Source of the DNA: Synechococcus sp. BIOS-E4-1
Lineage (GTDB): Bacteria > Cyanobacteriota > Cyanobacteriia > PCC-6307 > Cyanobiaceae
DNA length: 64,000 nucleotides
Direction: 5' to 3'
Assembly: GCF_014279995.1 (NCBI RefSeq)
Contig: NZ_CP047935.1
Coordinates: forward strand, 2,935,494 to 2,999,493
Under the pieces are notes generated by a model. That model saw nothing but the letters and a program-made list of their open reading frames with translations, was not told the origin of the DNA and did no database searches. Positions 56,546 through 64,000 of this stretch are shown here, in pieces (positions within the stretch are counted from its first letter, which is position 1; each line of letters starts with the position of its first letter). The translations under genes were made by a program, and so were the position numbers.

Positions 56546-58435
56546 ATGCCGACACTTAAAGGGCATTTAATTTCTGGCGACCAAGGCTTCAAAAGCAGAG
56601 ACGTCAAACTTTACGAAATCCCAGACACTCCGCTCGAAAAACCCAAGTTAATTGCATCCACATCAAGCAATTCAGGAGGCCTATTTGAGTTCTATGGAAT
56701 CAACATTTCGCCCAAGAATACGTATTATATTTTAGCTTCAGATGGCTCCAACAAACTCCTGGGGCTGTTGCAAAGCAACGACACCCAGGGACTAACAATC
56801 AATGACCTCTCAACCGCTGCGAGCGCCTATACATTCAATCGATTCATCAATGGAGAGGGCCTGACCGGCAACAAGCCTTCACTTCGCTCAGGCTGGATGA
56901 CCTACCAAAACCTGGTCAATCCGAATGGAACCATCGATCAAGTTGCACTTAACAATGCCGCCACTGCTGAGCGGCTTAATTTACTGGCCAATCTCAATGC
57001 AGAAGCAATCTCCAATCCCGCATTCCGGAAGATACTTTTAAATCTCACATCTTCAATCGAAAGAGAATCGAACCAAACTAATCTCGAAGCCCTCATATCA
57101 ATCGGACAAAGCCCTGCCAACAACGCAAGGCAACTCTTTGAACTGGCCGAATCCGCCCCAGCCATTTATCCCGCAGACAGCTGGAGTATTTCCCAACGCG
57201 ACTCCTGGCTTCTGTATTTCGAGCACTTTGGAGCAGCCGATGAATCAGAGTCCATCTTTTTTGGACCGGGAAATATTGCAATTGACAGCCATGGTGATCT
57301 CTGGATTGCCAACAACTTCAAACCTGGATCCGAACAGTTTGACCCCCCACTTCCAGGCACCACCTTGCCTCGATTGAAACCCAGCGGGGAATTGGTCGGA
57401 GGCGAACCTTTACAAGGCGGTGGCCTCTATGGGGCAGGATTCGGGATCGGCATTGACCCCGAAGGTCAAGTATGGATCGGCAATTTCGGATTCGGAGCCT
57501 CGAACATTCCCCTGCGCGGCAACGGGAACAGTGTGTCGCTCTTCTCAAAGGAAGGCGAAGCACTTTCACCGAATCGATCACGGCGTGCACCCCGCAAGCC
57601 ATCCGGTGGTTACACCGAGGGCGAGCTGCTCGGCGTGCAGGGTGTAACCAGCGATCAAGAGGGCAACATTTGGATCGCCAGCTTTAGAGATACCGCTGCA
57701 ACGCCAAGCAAAATTGTGGTTTATGAAAATGGCCAACCGAAGAAATTTGACAGCTTCCAACACCCTGAGCTGACATCACCTTTCGATATTGCCATTGATG
57801 CCTCTGGGGATGCCTGGGTGAGCTACAGAAGTGGCGGTCGCAGCGGCCAGGGAGGGATTGGCCACTTCAGCTTCGACTCAAAGGATGGAATCAGACTGAT
57901 TCAAACGATTGAGTCCCGAGACCTGAATGTTCCCTTCGGAATTGCAACCGCATCGGATGGGAGTATTTGGGTCGCCAACAACGGTGGGCCTCCTCGCTAT
58001 AAATCCAGAACCGTATGCAAAATCGACCCGATCACCGGAGAAGTGGAAACATTCTCCATCAATGCATCAAAGGAATCGGGCCCTTGGGGCCTCAACCTTG
58101 ACGGCGCGAACAATGTCTACGTTGCCAACTTTGAAGATCTCTCCATTTCCGTGCTGAATGGATCCGGCGTCGATTCACTTTACGGTCATGAACCAGGCAC
58201 AGCACTCTCACCCGAGGGTGGATATGACTTTGACGGCAACATCATGCGTCCAACAGGGTTGGAAGTGGATAGTGCTGGGAACGTCTGGGTCGCCAACAAT
58301 TACAACGAAAAAGCTGACCTCTATGGCCAGCACAGCGTGTTTCAGGCCATAGGCCTTGCAGACCCAGTGAAGACGCCACTCATTGGCCCAGTGGAACCAC
58401 TGCTCTGGACAACAACGCCTCAATCTCTGGTCTGA
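56546..58435 (+). CDS. Seven-bladed NHL/Vgb-like beta-propeller protein
   Basis: 629 residues. Residues 1-75 look like a prealbumin-like sandwich (VKLYEIPDTP, SNSGGLFEFYGI); 80-200 are helical, including LTINDLSTAASAYTFNRFI. From about 235, seven units carry the pattern G/P-x-(I/L)-x-(I/V)-D-x-x-G-x-(L/V)-W-(I/V)-A-N (such as IAIDSHGDLWIANN and LEVDSAGNVWVANN), as in virginiamycin B lyase-like and NHL propellers. No signal peptide. Function unknown; propellers of this type bind ligands or act as lyases. Base composition is more AT-rich than ndhH, so it may have been acquired. Confidence 0.82.
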   Translation: MPTLKGHLISGDQGFKSRDVKLYEIPDTPLEKPKLIASTSSNSGGLFEFYGINISPKNTYYILASDGSNKLLGLLQSNDTQGLTINDLSTAASAYTFNRFINGEGLTGNKPSLRSGWMTYQNLVNPNGTIDQVALNNAATAERLNLLANLNAEAISNPAFRKILLNLTSSIERESNQTNLEALISIGQSPANNARQLFELAESAPAIYPADSWSISQRDSWLLYFEHFGAADESESIFFGPGNIAIDSHGDLWIANNFKPGSEQFDPPLPGTTLPRLKPSGELVGGEPLQGGGLYGAGFGIGIDPEGQVWIGNFGFGASNIPLRGNGNSVSLFSKEGEALSPNRSRRAPRKPSGGYTEGELLGVQGVTSDQEGNIWIASFRDTAATPSKIVVYENGQPKKFDSFQHPELTSPFDIAIDASGDAWVSYRSGGRSGQGGIGHFSFDSKDGIRLIQTIESRDLNVPFGIATASDGSIWVANNGGPPRYKSRTVCKIDPITGEVETFSINASKESGPWGLNLDGANNVYVANFEDLSISVLNGSGVDSLYGHEPGTALSPEGGYDFDGNIMRPTGLEVDSAGNVWVANNYNEKADLYGQHSVFQAIGLADPVKTPLIGPVEPLLWTTTPQSLV

Positions 58436-58560
58436 TGATCTTCATCGGATCAAGGTCACATCGCCATCATCTGGTCACTGACCAACTCATACGCAGATGC
58501 TCACTCTGGCTGAGCCGTTGGGTTTGTGATGCACTGATGCCAAGGTGAGAGTGCGGTTCA

Positions 58561-59034
58561 GTGATCTCAACACCCTTGATCATGTTGCCAGCCTGGCTCA
58601 ACCTCACCAGAACAGTGCGTTTCGGCGACACCGATGCTGCCGGCGTGATGCATTTCCATCAGCTGTTGCGCTGGTGCCATGAGGCATGGGAAGAGAGCCT
58701 GGAGCTCTATGGAATTGAAGCCAAAACGGTTTTTCCTGGATGTCGTGACCAAGAACGCTGGCCCGACACTGCACTCCCAGTGGTGCAATGCAGCGCCAAC
58801 TTCAAAAAAGCGGTGCATGGGGGAGATCGGCTCGTCGTAAGACTGACTCCACAACGGATTGATCAGGGATGTTTTGAAGTTCGCAGCCAATTTCTGCTGA
58901 ACGAACAGGAAGTCGCCAATGGCTTGATCAGACAGCTGGCCATCAATGTGCCAACGCGGCGACGCTGCCCGTTACCTGATGCAATCTCACGCTGGCTCGA
59001 GGCTGCAGAAATCGGACAAATCAAAGAACTCTGA
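58561..59034 (+). CDS. Hotdog-fold thioesterase, probable DHNA-CoA hydrolase
   Basis: About 157 residues. The 4HBT start RTVRFGDTDAAGVMHFHQLLRWCHEAWEESL (the D-x-x-G-x-x-H/F catalytic region, split here for length) matches the cyanobacterial 1,4-dihydroxy-2-naphthoyl-CoA hydrolase of phylloquinone synthesis, and menE-menC-menA lie 2 kb downstream, in support. GTG 58561 or ATG 58582 as start. Confidence 0.82.
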   Translation: MISTPLIMLPAWLNLTRTVRFGDTDAAGVMHFHQLLRWCHEAWEESLELYGIEAKTVFPGCRDQERWPDTALPVVQCSANFKKAVHGGDRLVVRLTPQRIDQGCFEVRSQFLLNEQEVANGLIRQLAINVPTRRRCPLPDAISRWLEAAEIGQIKEL

Positions 59035-59232
59035 GCCCACAACTCAGCCAACCTCCAAACCGGGACAGTGTCGGATCGACGCCAGCCCCCGAAAGCCGTT
59101 GGCGGCACAATTGCGACATCGACAAGTTCAAGAATCAGCTCACGCATCAGGCATCCGCAACGCAGGCAACCGTCAAAGAACACTGAAAATATTTGCACCA
59201 AAGCTAATTTGTGGGTCGTTTTCCAAATTCCG

Positions 59233-59367
59233 ATGGATTTGAGAATTCTGATTGTGGCTTTGCCTATTCTTCTTGCCCTGAGCTGGGCAGCCTTCAACAT
59301 TGGCAGAGCCGCAACCAGCCAACTACAAATTGCGATTAAGCAATACAAAATCAACCAAACATACTGA
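59233..59367 (+). CDS. psbY: Photosystem II protein PsbY
   Basis: A 44-residue single-helix PSII subunit at the edge near cytochrome b559. From ATG 59233 it reads MDLRILIVALPILLALSWAA then FNIGRAATSQLQ; the MD-R-x-(L/I)-IV start and the (S/T)WA-x-(F/I)NIG block are the PsbY signature. It sits between the thioesterase and the ferredoxin genes. The frame extends upstream, but only this start gives the family protein. Confidence 0.88.
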   Translation: MDLRILIVALPILLALSWAAFNIGRAATSQLQIAIKQYKINQTY

Positions 59368-59453
59368 AAGATATTCCTCAACCCCATTCAATTACATCAT
59401 TCATCACCTCTTTAACAATTGAAGTTGTCCTGCAGCATTTTAAAAGTCTCAAG

Positions 59454-59467
59454 GCTCAACATTGAGC
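59454..59467. other. Small hairpin between psbY and the ferredoxin
   Basis: GCTCAA/TTGAGC around a CA loop, 6 bp. No T-run follows. It lies 48 bases upstream of the ferredoxin ATG, in the leader region. Confidence 0.3.
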
Positions 59468-59514
59468 AAAGATTGCCAGGCTTCTCGATTCGCAAGTGAT
59501 ACCAGCTCTCCACA

Positions 59515-59895
59515 ATGTTCGACACCTCTGCGGCATTTACAGCATCTTCAGACGCTGAAACGACGTTTGACACTTCGGCTGCATTTACCGCACCGTCTCA
59601 CAACATCACGCCACCTTCAGGCCTGGAACCCTGCCTCGGCGGCGAACTGAGATTGCAGGCCATCTGGGTCGATGAAAAAGTGTGCGTCGGATGTCGATAT
59701 TGTGCCCACGTGGCAACGAACACCTTCCTGATGGATCAGGACACGGGAAAGTGCAGAGCAATTCGCCAAGACGGTGATTCAACCATGGTGATCAACGAAG
59801 CTATTGACACCTGTCCAGTGGACTGCATCCATTGGATCAGCTTCGAAGAATTGATTGAAAAGAAAAAGGAAGAAATGGCTAAAGCTGCCTATTAA
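59515..59895 (+). CDS. 4Fe-4S ferredoxin with repeated N-terminal leader
   Basis: 126 residues. The cluster ligands are Cys57, Cys60, Cys63 (CVGCRYC) and Cys100 (CPVDC), with AHVATNTF and EAIDTCPVDCIHWIS; this is the single-cluster 4Fe-4S type found in cyanobacteria and algae (in some algae fused to DnaJ domains). Residues 1-40 are extra and hold a direct duplication of FDTSAAFTA (2-10 and 18-26). The electron partner is unknown. It is tail to tail with the phycobilisome linker gene, five bases apart. Confidence 0.85.
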   Translation: MFDTSAAFTASSDAETTFDTSAAFTAPSHNITPPSGLEPCLGGELRLQAIWVDEKVCVGCRYCAHVATNTFLMDQDTGKCRAIRQDGDSTMVINEAIDTCPVDCIHWISFEELIEKKKEEMAKAAY

Positions 59896-59900
59896 ACAGC

Positions 59901-60635
59901 TCAGCCCACCACAAAAATACTAGTAAAGACTTTCACAATTCCAACAACAATCAATCCCGAAAGAATCACGAAGGATGGAATGATATAACGGAACGCCTTA
60001 TCCGAGGGTCTCTCATACAATACTTTCTCTGCGAACGACTTTGTAGGGCCGAAATTCAGGTGATCTTCAATTGACATCATCATGTCGTTTGAAGTTAACT
60101 TCTCTTGCCAATCGTAAGAATATCGCGGGAATTCCTGATAAACAGGGGCTTCACCAACAGCTCGGCCGGGCAAAACTCTTGACATCTCAAGAGGCACACT
60201 GTCGTAGCCAAACCTCTGCATGTACTCCTCACTGTTGAGGACCAGATCAACAAAAGTCTCGAATCCCTTTTCAGCAATGACGATCGAATAAGTTAACTTT
60301 TCGGTGTTATCTTTCACCTTGCGACCTAAAGCCCTGCCGATGACCTGTTCAACAAGGCGATAATTACTATTACAAGCAACATAACCCCGCAAAAAACGGT
60401 CCGAAAGCAACAGACCGCGAATGAAATCTCTTACCGTAATTGAACCATTTCTAAGCTGAGATTCAAGATAGCGATCTCTGTCGCTACTCATTGCATGAAA
60501 ATAGATCTGGCGATAACAACGGTTAATGACATCGCCAGCGTTATCAACAACATCCCCTTCCATGGAGGGAGCAGCAATTGTGCTCACACGAATATTTTGA
60601 GAAGCAGGTCGAAAGGGCCGAAGGGGAACTGGCAA
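59901..60635 (-). CDS. cpcL: Phycobilisome rod linker of CpcL (CpcG2) type with membrane helix
   Basis: 244 residues. The N-terminus (LRPFRPASQNIRV) and the PBS linker domain at about 15-145 (RQIYFHAMSSDRDRYLESQL, then RNGSITVRDFIRGLLLSD, SNYRLVEQ) mark the CpcG family. Residues 216-240 form one hydrophobic helix (YIIPSFVILSGLIVVGIVKV). CpcG1-type rod-core linkers lack such a helix; CpcL/CpcG2 use it to anchor phycobilisome rods to the membrane next to PSI. Length also fits CpcL (about 249 in Synechocystis). TTG start at 60635 keeps the conserved beginning. Confidence 0.82.
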   Translation of the reverse strand: MPVPLRPFRPASQNIRVSTIAAPSMEGDVVDNAGDVINRCYRQIYFHAMSSDRDRYLESQLRNGSITVRDFIRGLLLSDRFLRGYVACNSNYRLVEQVIGRALGRKVKDNTEKLTYSIVIAEKGFETFVDLVLNSEEYMQRFGYDSVPLEMSRVLPGRAVGEAPVYQEFPRYSYDWQEKLTSNDMMMSIEDHLNFGPTKSFAEKVLYERPSDKAFRYIIPSFVILSGLIVVGIVKVFTSIFVVG

Positions 60636-61095
60636 CGAAGAAACCCAGCAAAACTCAGAAAATTACACTAAGAGTTTGCCGATATGCCAGCGGGAAAAAC
60701 CGCAAACTAATTCACAATTCAGGCACCAAAACAGGGGGGTGAAATTAATTTGATACGCGCATCTGTGGCAAAGACAACGTTGCCTTTTGCTGCTTTCTTC
60801 TTGTGCGCGAATACACCGGGCAAGGTCAAGGCATCAGCCAAAGGCACTCGAGCAGATCACTGTCCAGGCCTGGGCGATTCTCGCCATCACGTCAAACGGC
60901 TTAACAGGCAGATTCATCGGCCATTCGGTTGAGCGCACCATTTGTCCCAACTTCACAAACATCCCAGTCTCCGGTGGATAAAACGGAGCAGATCCGCCTC
61001 AAGATTGACAGTGAAAATGCAACCAAGCAGCAAGGAAGTTCATCTCAGTGCAAATCCTTGCGGATGAATCTGGGATGAATCACTTCGGCACGGAT
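60636..61095. other. Intergenic region between cpcL-like and menE
   Basis: 460 bases in which I see no convincing gene. Two short plus-strand frames exist (60750-60932, 60787-60981) but lack family signs. The AT-rich part at 60655-60760 probably includes the promoter of the linker gene. The right part precedes the 3' end of menE. Confidence 0.6.
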
Positions 61096-62361
61096 TCAGA
61101 ACAGCTGAGCTGATGACTGAGCTGATTGTTGAGCTGTCAACCAGTTCTGCCATCGCGGACGCTCCCACTTCCCTGCTGCAGAGCATTGCAACTCCTGGCA
61201 CTGAACCCAGTAGAGAGGGCGTTCCGGTGCGGGCCAGTCGGACACCAATCTGTGCAAGCGGTCCCAACCGTCCGACGGCTCGTCCACCGACGACCAGCGA
61301 ACAAGAGCCACCAGACGTTGTCCCCATTCACGGTTCACCACCCCGAGCAACAGCACGGCATCAAGCGGTAACCCTTGCTTGCGAGCCTCCATCAGCAGTC
61401 TTTGCTCCAGTTGTGAAGGGAACACCGTGACCCCACCGGACTGGATGGCGTGATCGATTCGCCCCAAGAGATGCAGCTGGGGATCAGTTGATGAGCCTTC
61501 AAGTTCCGCCAGATCAGCTGAATGCCACCAACCGTCCCCATCCGACAATGCACAGAGCACCCCTGCATCATCCAGCCTGGCCACAGCTAACCGATTGCAG
61601 TGCACCGCCAGAGCGCCCTGCTGATTCACTCGCAGACGAACACCGTCAAGGGGGCGACCACAACCACCCATCCCCGCCAGAAAATCAAGCGGTGCCTGGG
61701 CCGTCACCATGGCGGCCGTCTCCGTCGCGCCGTAACAGGGGGCAAGCCTGATGCCCAGGTCGCGGGATTGATCGGCCAGCTCATCTGGCAATGCTGCACC
61801 CCCAACCCAGATCAGCGCCATCTCACATAACCAGGCGCGACCACAGGGTTCGGCCAGCAGCCGACGCAGTTGGGTGGGCACCAGCGACAGCACCATCGGC
61901 CGCTGTTGCCAGCCTGGATGGCAACGGCTGTGTTTGAGAAGTTGCGCCGGCTGTTTAATCAGAGCGGGCGAGATCCAGGCGTGATCTGCGCCCCACTGAC
62001 GGGCACGCCACCAGGGCATCAGACCGCTCACGTGCTGAAACGGCAGGGGGTTCCAAACCAGAGTTGAGGCTGGATCCAAGCCGATCGTCTTCAGCCACGA
62101 CCCGCAGGCCCGGGCAGAACGATCCAGATTCGACAGGGGATGGAGGCAGAGCTGTCGTCCGCCGCTGCTTCCACCAGTTGACAGCACCAGCCCTGGTCCA
62201 GGCGGCCAATCCAGGCCATCAGCATCCAGGACTTGCCGCTCAGGCTGAACTCCGGAACCGATCAGACGCACCCAAACCTGATCGGCCAGGGCCAGCTCGA
62301 GAGCAGCAGCAGCCTGACCAGGCTGAGCAGGGTCACAGTGCAGATCCCTCAGGCCAACCAT
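61096..62361 (-). CDS. menE: 2-succinylbenzoate-CoA ligase
   Basis: Activates o-succinylbenzoate in phylloquinone synthesis (the PSI A1 cofactor). 421 residues of an ANL enzyme: P-loop LSTGGSSGGR, FQHVSGLMPWWRA, CYGATETAAMV (the aryl-CoA ligase YG-x-TE) and a C-terminal lysine block AAGKWERPRW. Shorter than most MenE but complete. Its ATG overlaps the menC stop by one base. Confidence 0.9.
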   Translation of the reverse strand: MVGLRDLHCDPAQPGQAAAALELALADQVWVRLIGSGVQPERQVLDADGLDWPPGPGLVLSTGGSSGGRQLCLHPLSNLDRSARACGSWLKTIGLDPASTLVWNPLPFQHVSGLMPWWRARQWGADHAWISPALIKQPAQLLKHSRCHPGWQQRPMVLSLVPTQLRRLLAEPCGRAWLCEMALIWVGGAALPDELADQSRDLGIRLAPCYGATETAAMVTAQAPLDFLAGMGGCGRPLDGVRLRVNQQGALAVHCNRLAVARLDDAGVLCALSDGDGWWHSADLAELEGSSTDPQLHLLGRIDHAIQSGGVTVFPSQLEQRLLMEARKQGLPLDAVLLLGVVNREWGQRLVALVRWSSVDEPSDGWDRLHRLVSDWPAPERPLYWVQCQELQCSAAGKWERPRWQNWLTAQQSAQSSAQLF

Positions 62362-63338
62362 CAGCGGCCCAACTCAGCGGCGGCCCACACCTGCGCAGGA
62401 TCAGAGCTGAACAGGCGACCTTCAGGACACCAACCTGGCGCCAGCCCGGGAGCCACGGGAGTAGGACCTCGCTGCTGAAGCCCTGCCATTAACGCCAGCC
62501 AGCGGAAGCCGATACCGGTTTCGAAAACAGTGCTGAGCATCAGCCGCGGCCGGCCTTCCTGCAACTGGCGCAGCAGAAGTCGAGGATCTCCCTCCAGCAG
62601 GGGTCGCCGCACCTGCCAACCCTGCCACTGCTCCCGCAGAGCAGGCTGCTTCAGCAACGACTCATCCAGAGCGACCGGCACACGCTTCGCCAAATCCCCC
62701 AGGCCTTGAAGATCGTCCACTGCCAGTGGCTGCTCCAGCCAATCCAGACGGGGATCACCCTCCAGCACTCCAGCCCATCGATCCGCCTCAAACCGATCCC
62801 AGCCGGCATTGGCGTCCAGGCGCAGACGCGCCTCTGGTGGAAGACGGTCCAGAAGCCTGGAGAGCAATGACCATTCCAGATCCGCATCCATTGCGGCCAC
62901 CTTCCACTTCACAGTGATGGGATGCCCGACTGGATGAGTCGCCAGCAGCTGGTCCAGCGTCGTAAGCATGGCCGGACCAGCGGGCAAAAGACAGGCCGAG
63001 CTCGGAGCAGGAAGCCATGCCTGAACAAGGCCATCCAGCTCTGCCAACGCAGCGCCGAGCGCAAAGGCGACTTCAGCCGGCAGCTTCGGCAGAAGAGCCT
63101 CAAGCTGGTCCCGTTTGCACTCCATATCCACAGAGTTCTGCCATTGCGACAAAGCCCGCACACAGGCCGGACGGTCTGCTGGATCGAGCGGAGCCACCTC
63201 CCCCCATCCCACGCGGCCGGAGATCGCACAGGTCAGACGCAGCAACCAACCCTCACGCTGCTGCCAAGCGCCAGAAGCGGTTCTCAGCGGACCCGACAGG
63301 GAATAGGCATAGGAGCGGATCGCCAGTTGCAGCGCCAT
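62361..63338 (-). CDS. menC: o-Succinylbenzoate synthase
   Basis: An enolase-superfamily enzyme, 325 residues. The catalytic Lys lies in TVKWKV, and the metal ligands are on strands with LRLDANAGW, DWLEQPL and VALDESL. It is coupled to menE (1-base overlap) and starts four bases after the menA stop. Confidence 0.9.
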   Translation of the reverse strand: MALQLAIRSYAYSLSGPLRTASGAWQQREGWLLRLTCAISGRVGWGEVAPLDPADRPACVRALSQWQNSVDMECKRDQLEALLPKLPAEVAFALGAALAELDGLVQAWLPAPSSACLLPAGPAMLTTLDQLLATHPVGHPITVKWKVAAMDADLEWSLLSRLLDRLPPEARLRLDANAGWDRFEADRWAGVLEGDPRLDWLEQPLAVDDLQGLGDLAKRVPVALDESLLKQPALREQWQGWQVRRPLLEGDPRLLLRQLQEGRPRLMLSTVFETGIGFRWLALMAGLQQRGPTPVAPGLAPGWCPEGRLFSSDPAQVWAAAELGR

Positions 63339-63342
63339 TCAC

Positions 63343-64000
63343 TTAACCCGGCAGCAGAACAGGGGAGCCAAACCATGGCCCCAGGCCCAGACCGATACTC
63401 AGACCGAGGCCATTCAGTGCCTGGAATCGCAATGCGAGGAACTTGCTGCCAGTGATGCGTTCAGGCTCGTCATGATGCCAGCGAAGCAAGCGAATCAACG
63501 CTGAGGCCGCAGGTAACCCCAGGGCTCCGAGAAGTGCGGTGGGTGGCCAATCGCCATGCAGCACGGGGGCCCACTCCAGGGCAAGAGTCCCAGCAACGAA
63601 CCACGGCACCAGAGACGCCGCCCGCGCAGTCCCCATGCGTACAACAGGAGACTGCTTGCCGTGTGCCGCATCCTGCTCGACCTGATGAAAATGCGAGCAG
63701 AACAACACCAGCGTGGTTGCCAGAGCAGGGCCGGAGCCGAGGAGCAGGGCGGTGTCCCAGGGCACGACATCCGTTGAAGGGGCGATGACCAACAACGCAG
63801 CTGCCGTGGCGAAAGGGCCAAAAGCGAGCCAACACAGTGGTTCACCCAGCCCCTGGTACCCGAGACGGAAGGGAGGTCCTTGATAGAGGTACCCGAGACC
63901 ACAGCTCACCAGCACCAGCACCAGCACCGCAAGACTGCTCCTCAGCGCAATCCACAGCATCAGGATCAGTCCCGTCAGCAACGCAAGCATGGCCAGCTGC
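63343..64000 (-). CDS. menA: 1,4-Dihydroxy-2-naphthoate phytyltransferase, partial
   Basis: Prenylates DHNA to form the phylloquinone precursor in the membrane. The frame stays open to the window edge, so the N-terminal part (first Asp-rich motif) is outside. What is present are helices 3-9 and the second Asp-rich loop (HFHQVEQDAAHGKQSPVVRMG), typical of the UbiA/MenA family. First of the menA-menC-menE run. Confidence 0.9.
   Translation of the reverse strand, partial: QLAMLALLTGLILMLWIALRSSLAVLVLVLVSCGLGYLYQGPPFRLGYQGLGEPLCWLAFGPFATAAALLVIAPSTDVVPWDTALLLGSGPALATTLVLFCSHFHQVEQDAAHGKQSPVVRMGTARAASLVPWFVAGTLALEWAPVLHGDWPPTALLGALGLPAASALIRLLRWHHDEPERITGSKFLALRFQALNGLGLSIGLGLGPWFGSPVLLPG

Noticed and set aside
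58435-58548. 37-codon plus-strand frame overlapping the propeller stop (ATGA)
   Set aside because: Rich in Arg/Trp/Cys, no family pattern, no ribosome-binding site; likely chance.
60750-60981. Two short plus-strand frames between the linker gene and menE
   Set aside because: No hydrophobic pattern, motif or coding-like composition; they overlap each other in different frames.

Overview
The window reads as chromosomal DNA of a marine Synechococcus-type picocyanobacterium (moderately GC-rich, densely packed). The evidence is the gene content: photosystem II D2 and PsbY, Ycf3, Ycf34, UPF0367, the cyanobacterial response regulators RpaA, RpaB and Rre1/Ycf29, PedR, RbcR, a full set of NDH-1 genes (ndhA, I, G, E, F, D, M, H), carotenoid genes, chlM, the phylloquinone genes menE-menC-menA, and a phycobilisome linker of the CpcG/CpcL family. 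About 70 protein genes and one tRNA (tRNA-Asn) are supported. No transposase, phage, CRISPR or rRNA gene was seen. GTG and TTG starts are common, and many neighbours overlap by 1-4 bases.

Layout. 0-4.6 kb: a membrane protein, a stand-alone psbD with its terminator, UPF0367, an ABC ATPase, tRNA-Asn with a long hairpin behind it, then rpaA. 4.6-10.6 kb: holB-tmk-copper ATPase on the minus strand, ycf3, radA. 10.6-15.4 kb: rpaB followed by the lipid genes plsX, fabH, fabD, plsC. 15.4-18.7 kb: a DUF218 protein, tsaB and ycf34 on the minus strand, then a CCA-adding-type enzyme and an RNA-binding protein. 18.7-24 kb: crtB-crtP, ndhM, a DUF3172 protein, rbcR and a NnrU-family protein that is probably zeta-carotene isomerase. 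24-28.2 kb: ndhF and ndhD with a 535-base gap between them. 28.3-32.4 kb: scpA, a sugar nucleotidyltransferase, metF, pedR and a CYTH enzyme. 32.4-39.6 kb: a long minus-strand run (DUF3352, sixA, gltA, ndhA-I-G-E, nadK, CYTH). 39.6-48.7 kb: rhodanese, hrcA, trpB, a methyltransferase, SUI1, cysC, an AI-2E-type exporter, purE, nagA, chlM. 48.7-56.4 kb: a lipoprotein, an RluA-like protein, rre1, an exported protein, cysteine desulfurase, membrane proteins, rsmH, ndhH. 56.4-61.1 kb: an AT-richer stretch with a beta-propeller protein, a hotdog thioesterase, psbY, a 4Fe-4S ferredoxin and a membrane-anchored phycobilisome linker. 61.1-64 kb: menE, menC and a menA that runs off the right end.

How it fits together. 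The window combines the electron-transport core (PSII, NDH-1, ferredoxin, phylloquinone for PSI), its light harvesting (a CpcL-like linker with a C-terminal transmembrane helix), its pigments, and four of its global regulators (RpaA, RpaB, PedR, Rre1) plus RbcR. The least ordinary part is 56.4-61.1 kb. There a CpcL-like linker lies tail to tail with a ferredoxin, next to psbY and between ndhH and the phylloquinone genes, which is suggestive given that CpcL phycobilisomes are known to join PSI and NDH-1. Other points worth a second look are an RluA-family protein with Gly where the catalytic Asp is expected, an N-terminal extension of about 100 residues on PlsX, and several low-complexity repeats. 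All functional calls are made by reading sequence motifs; no database search was run.
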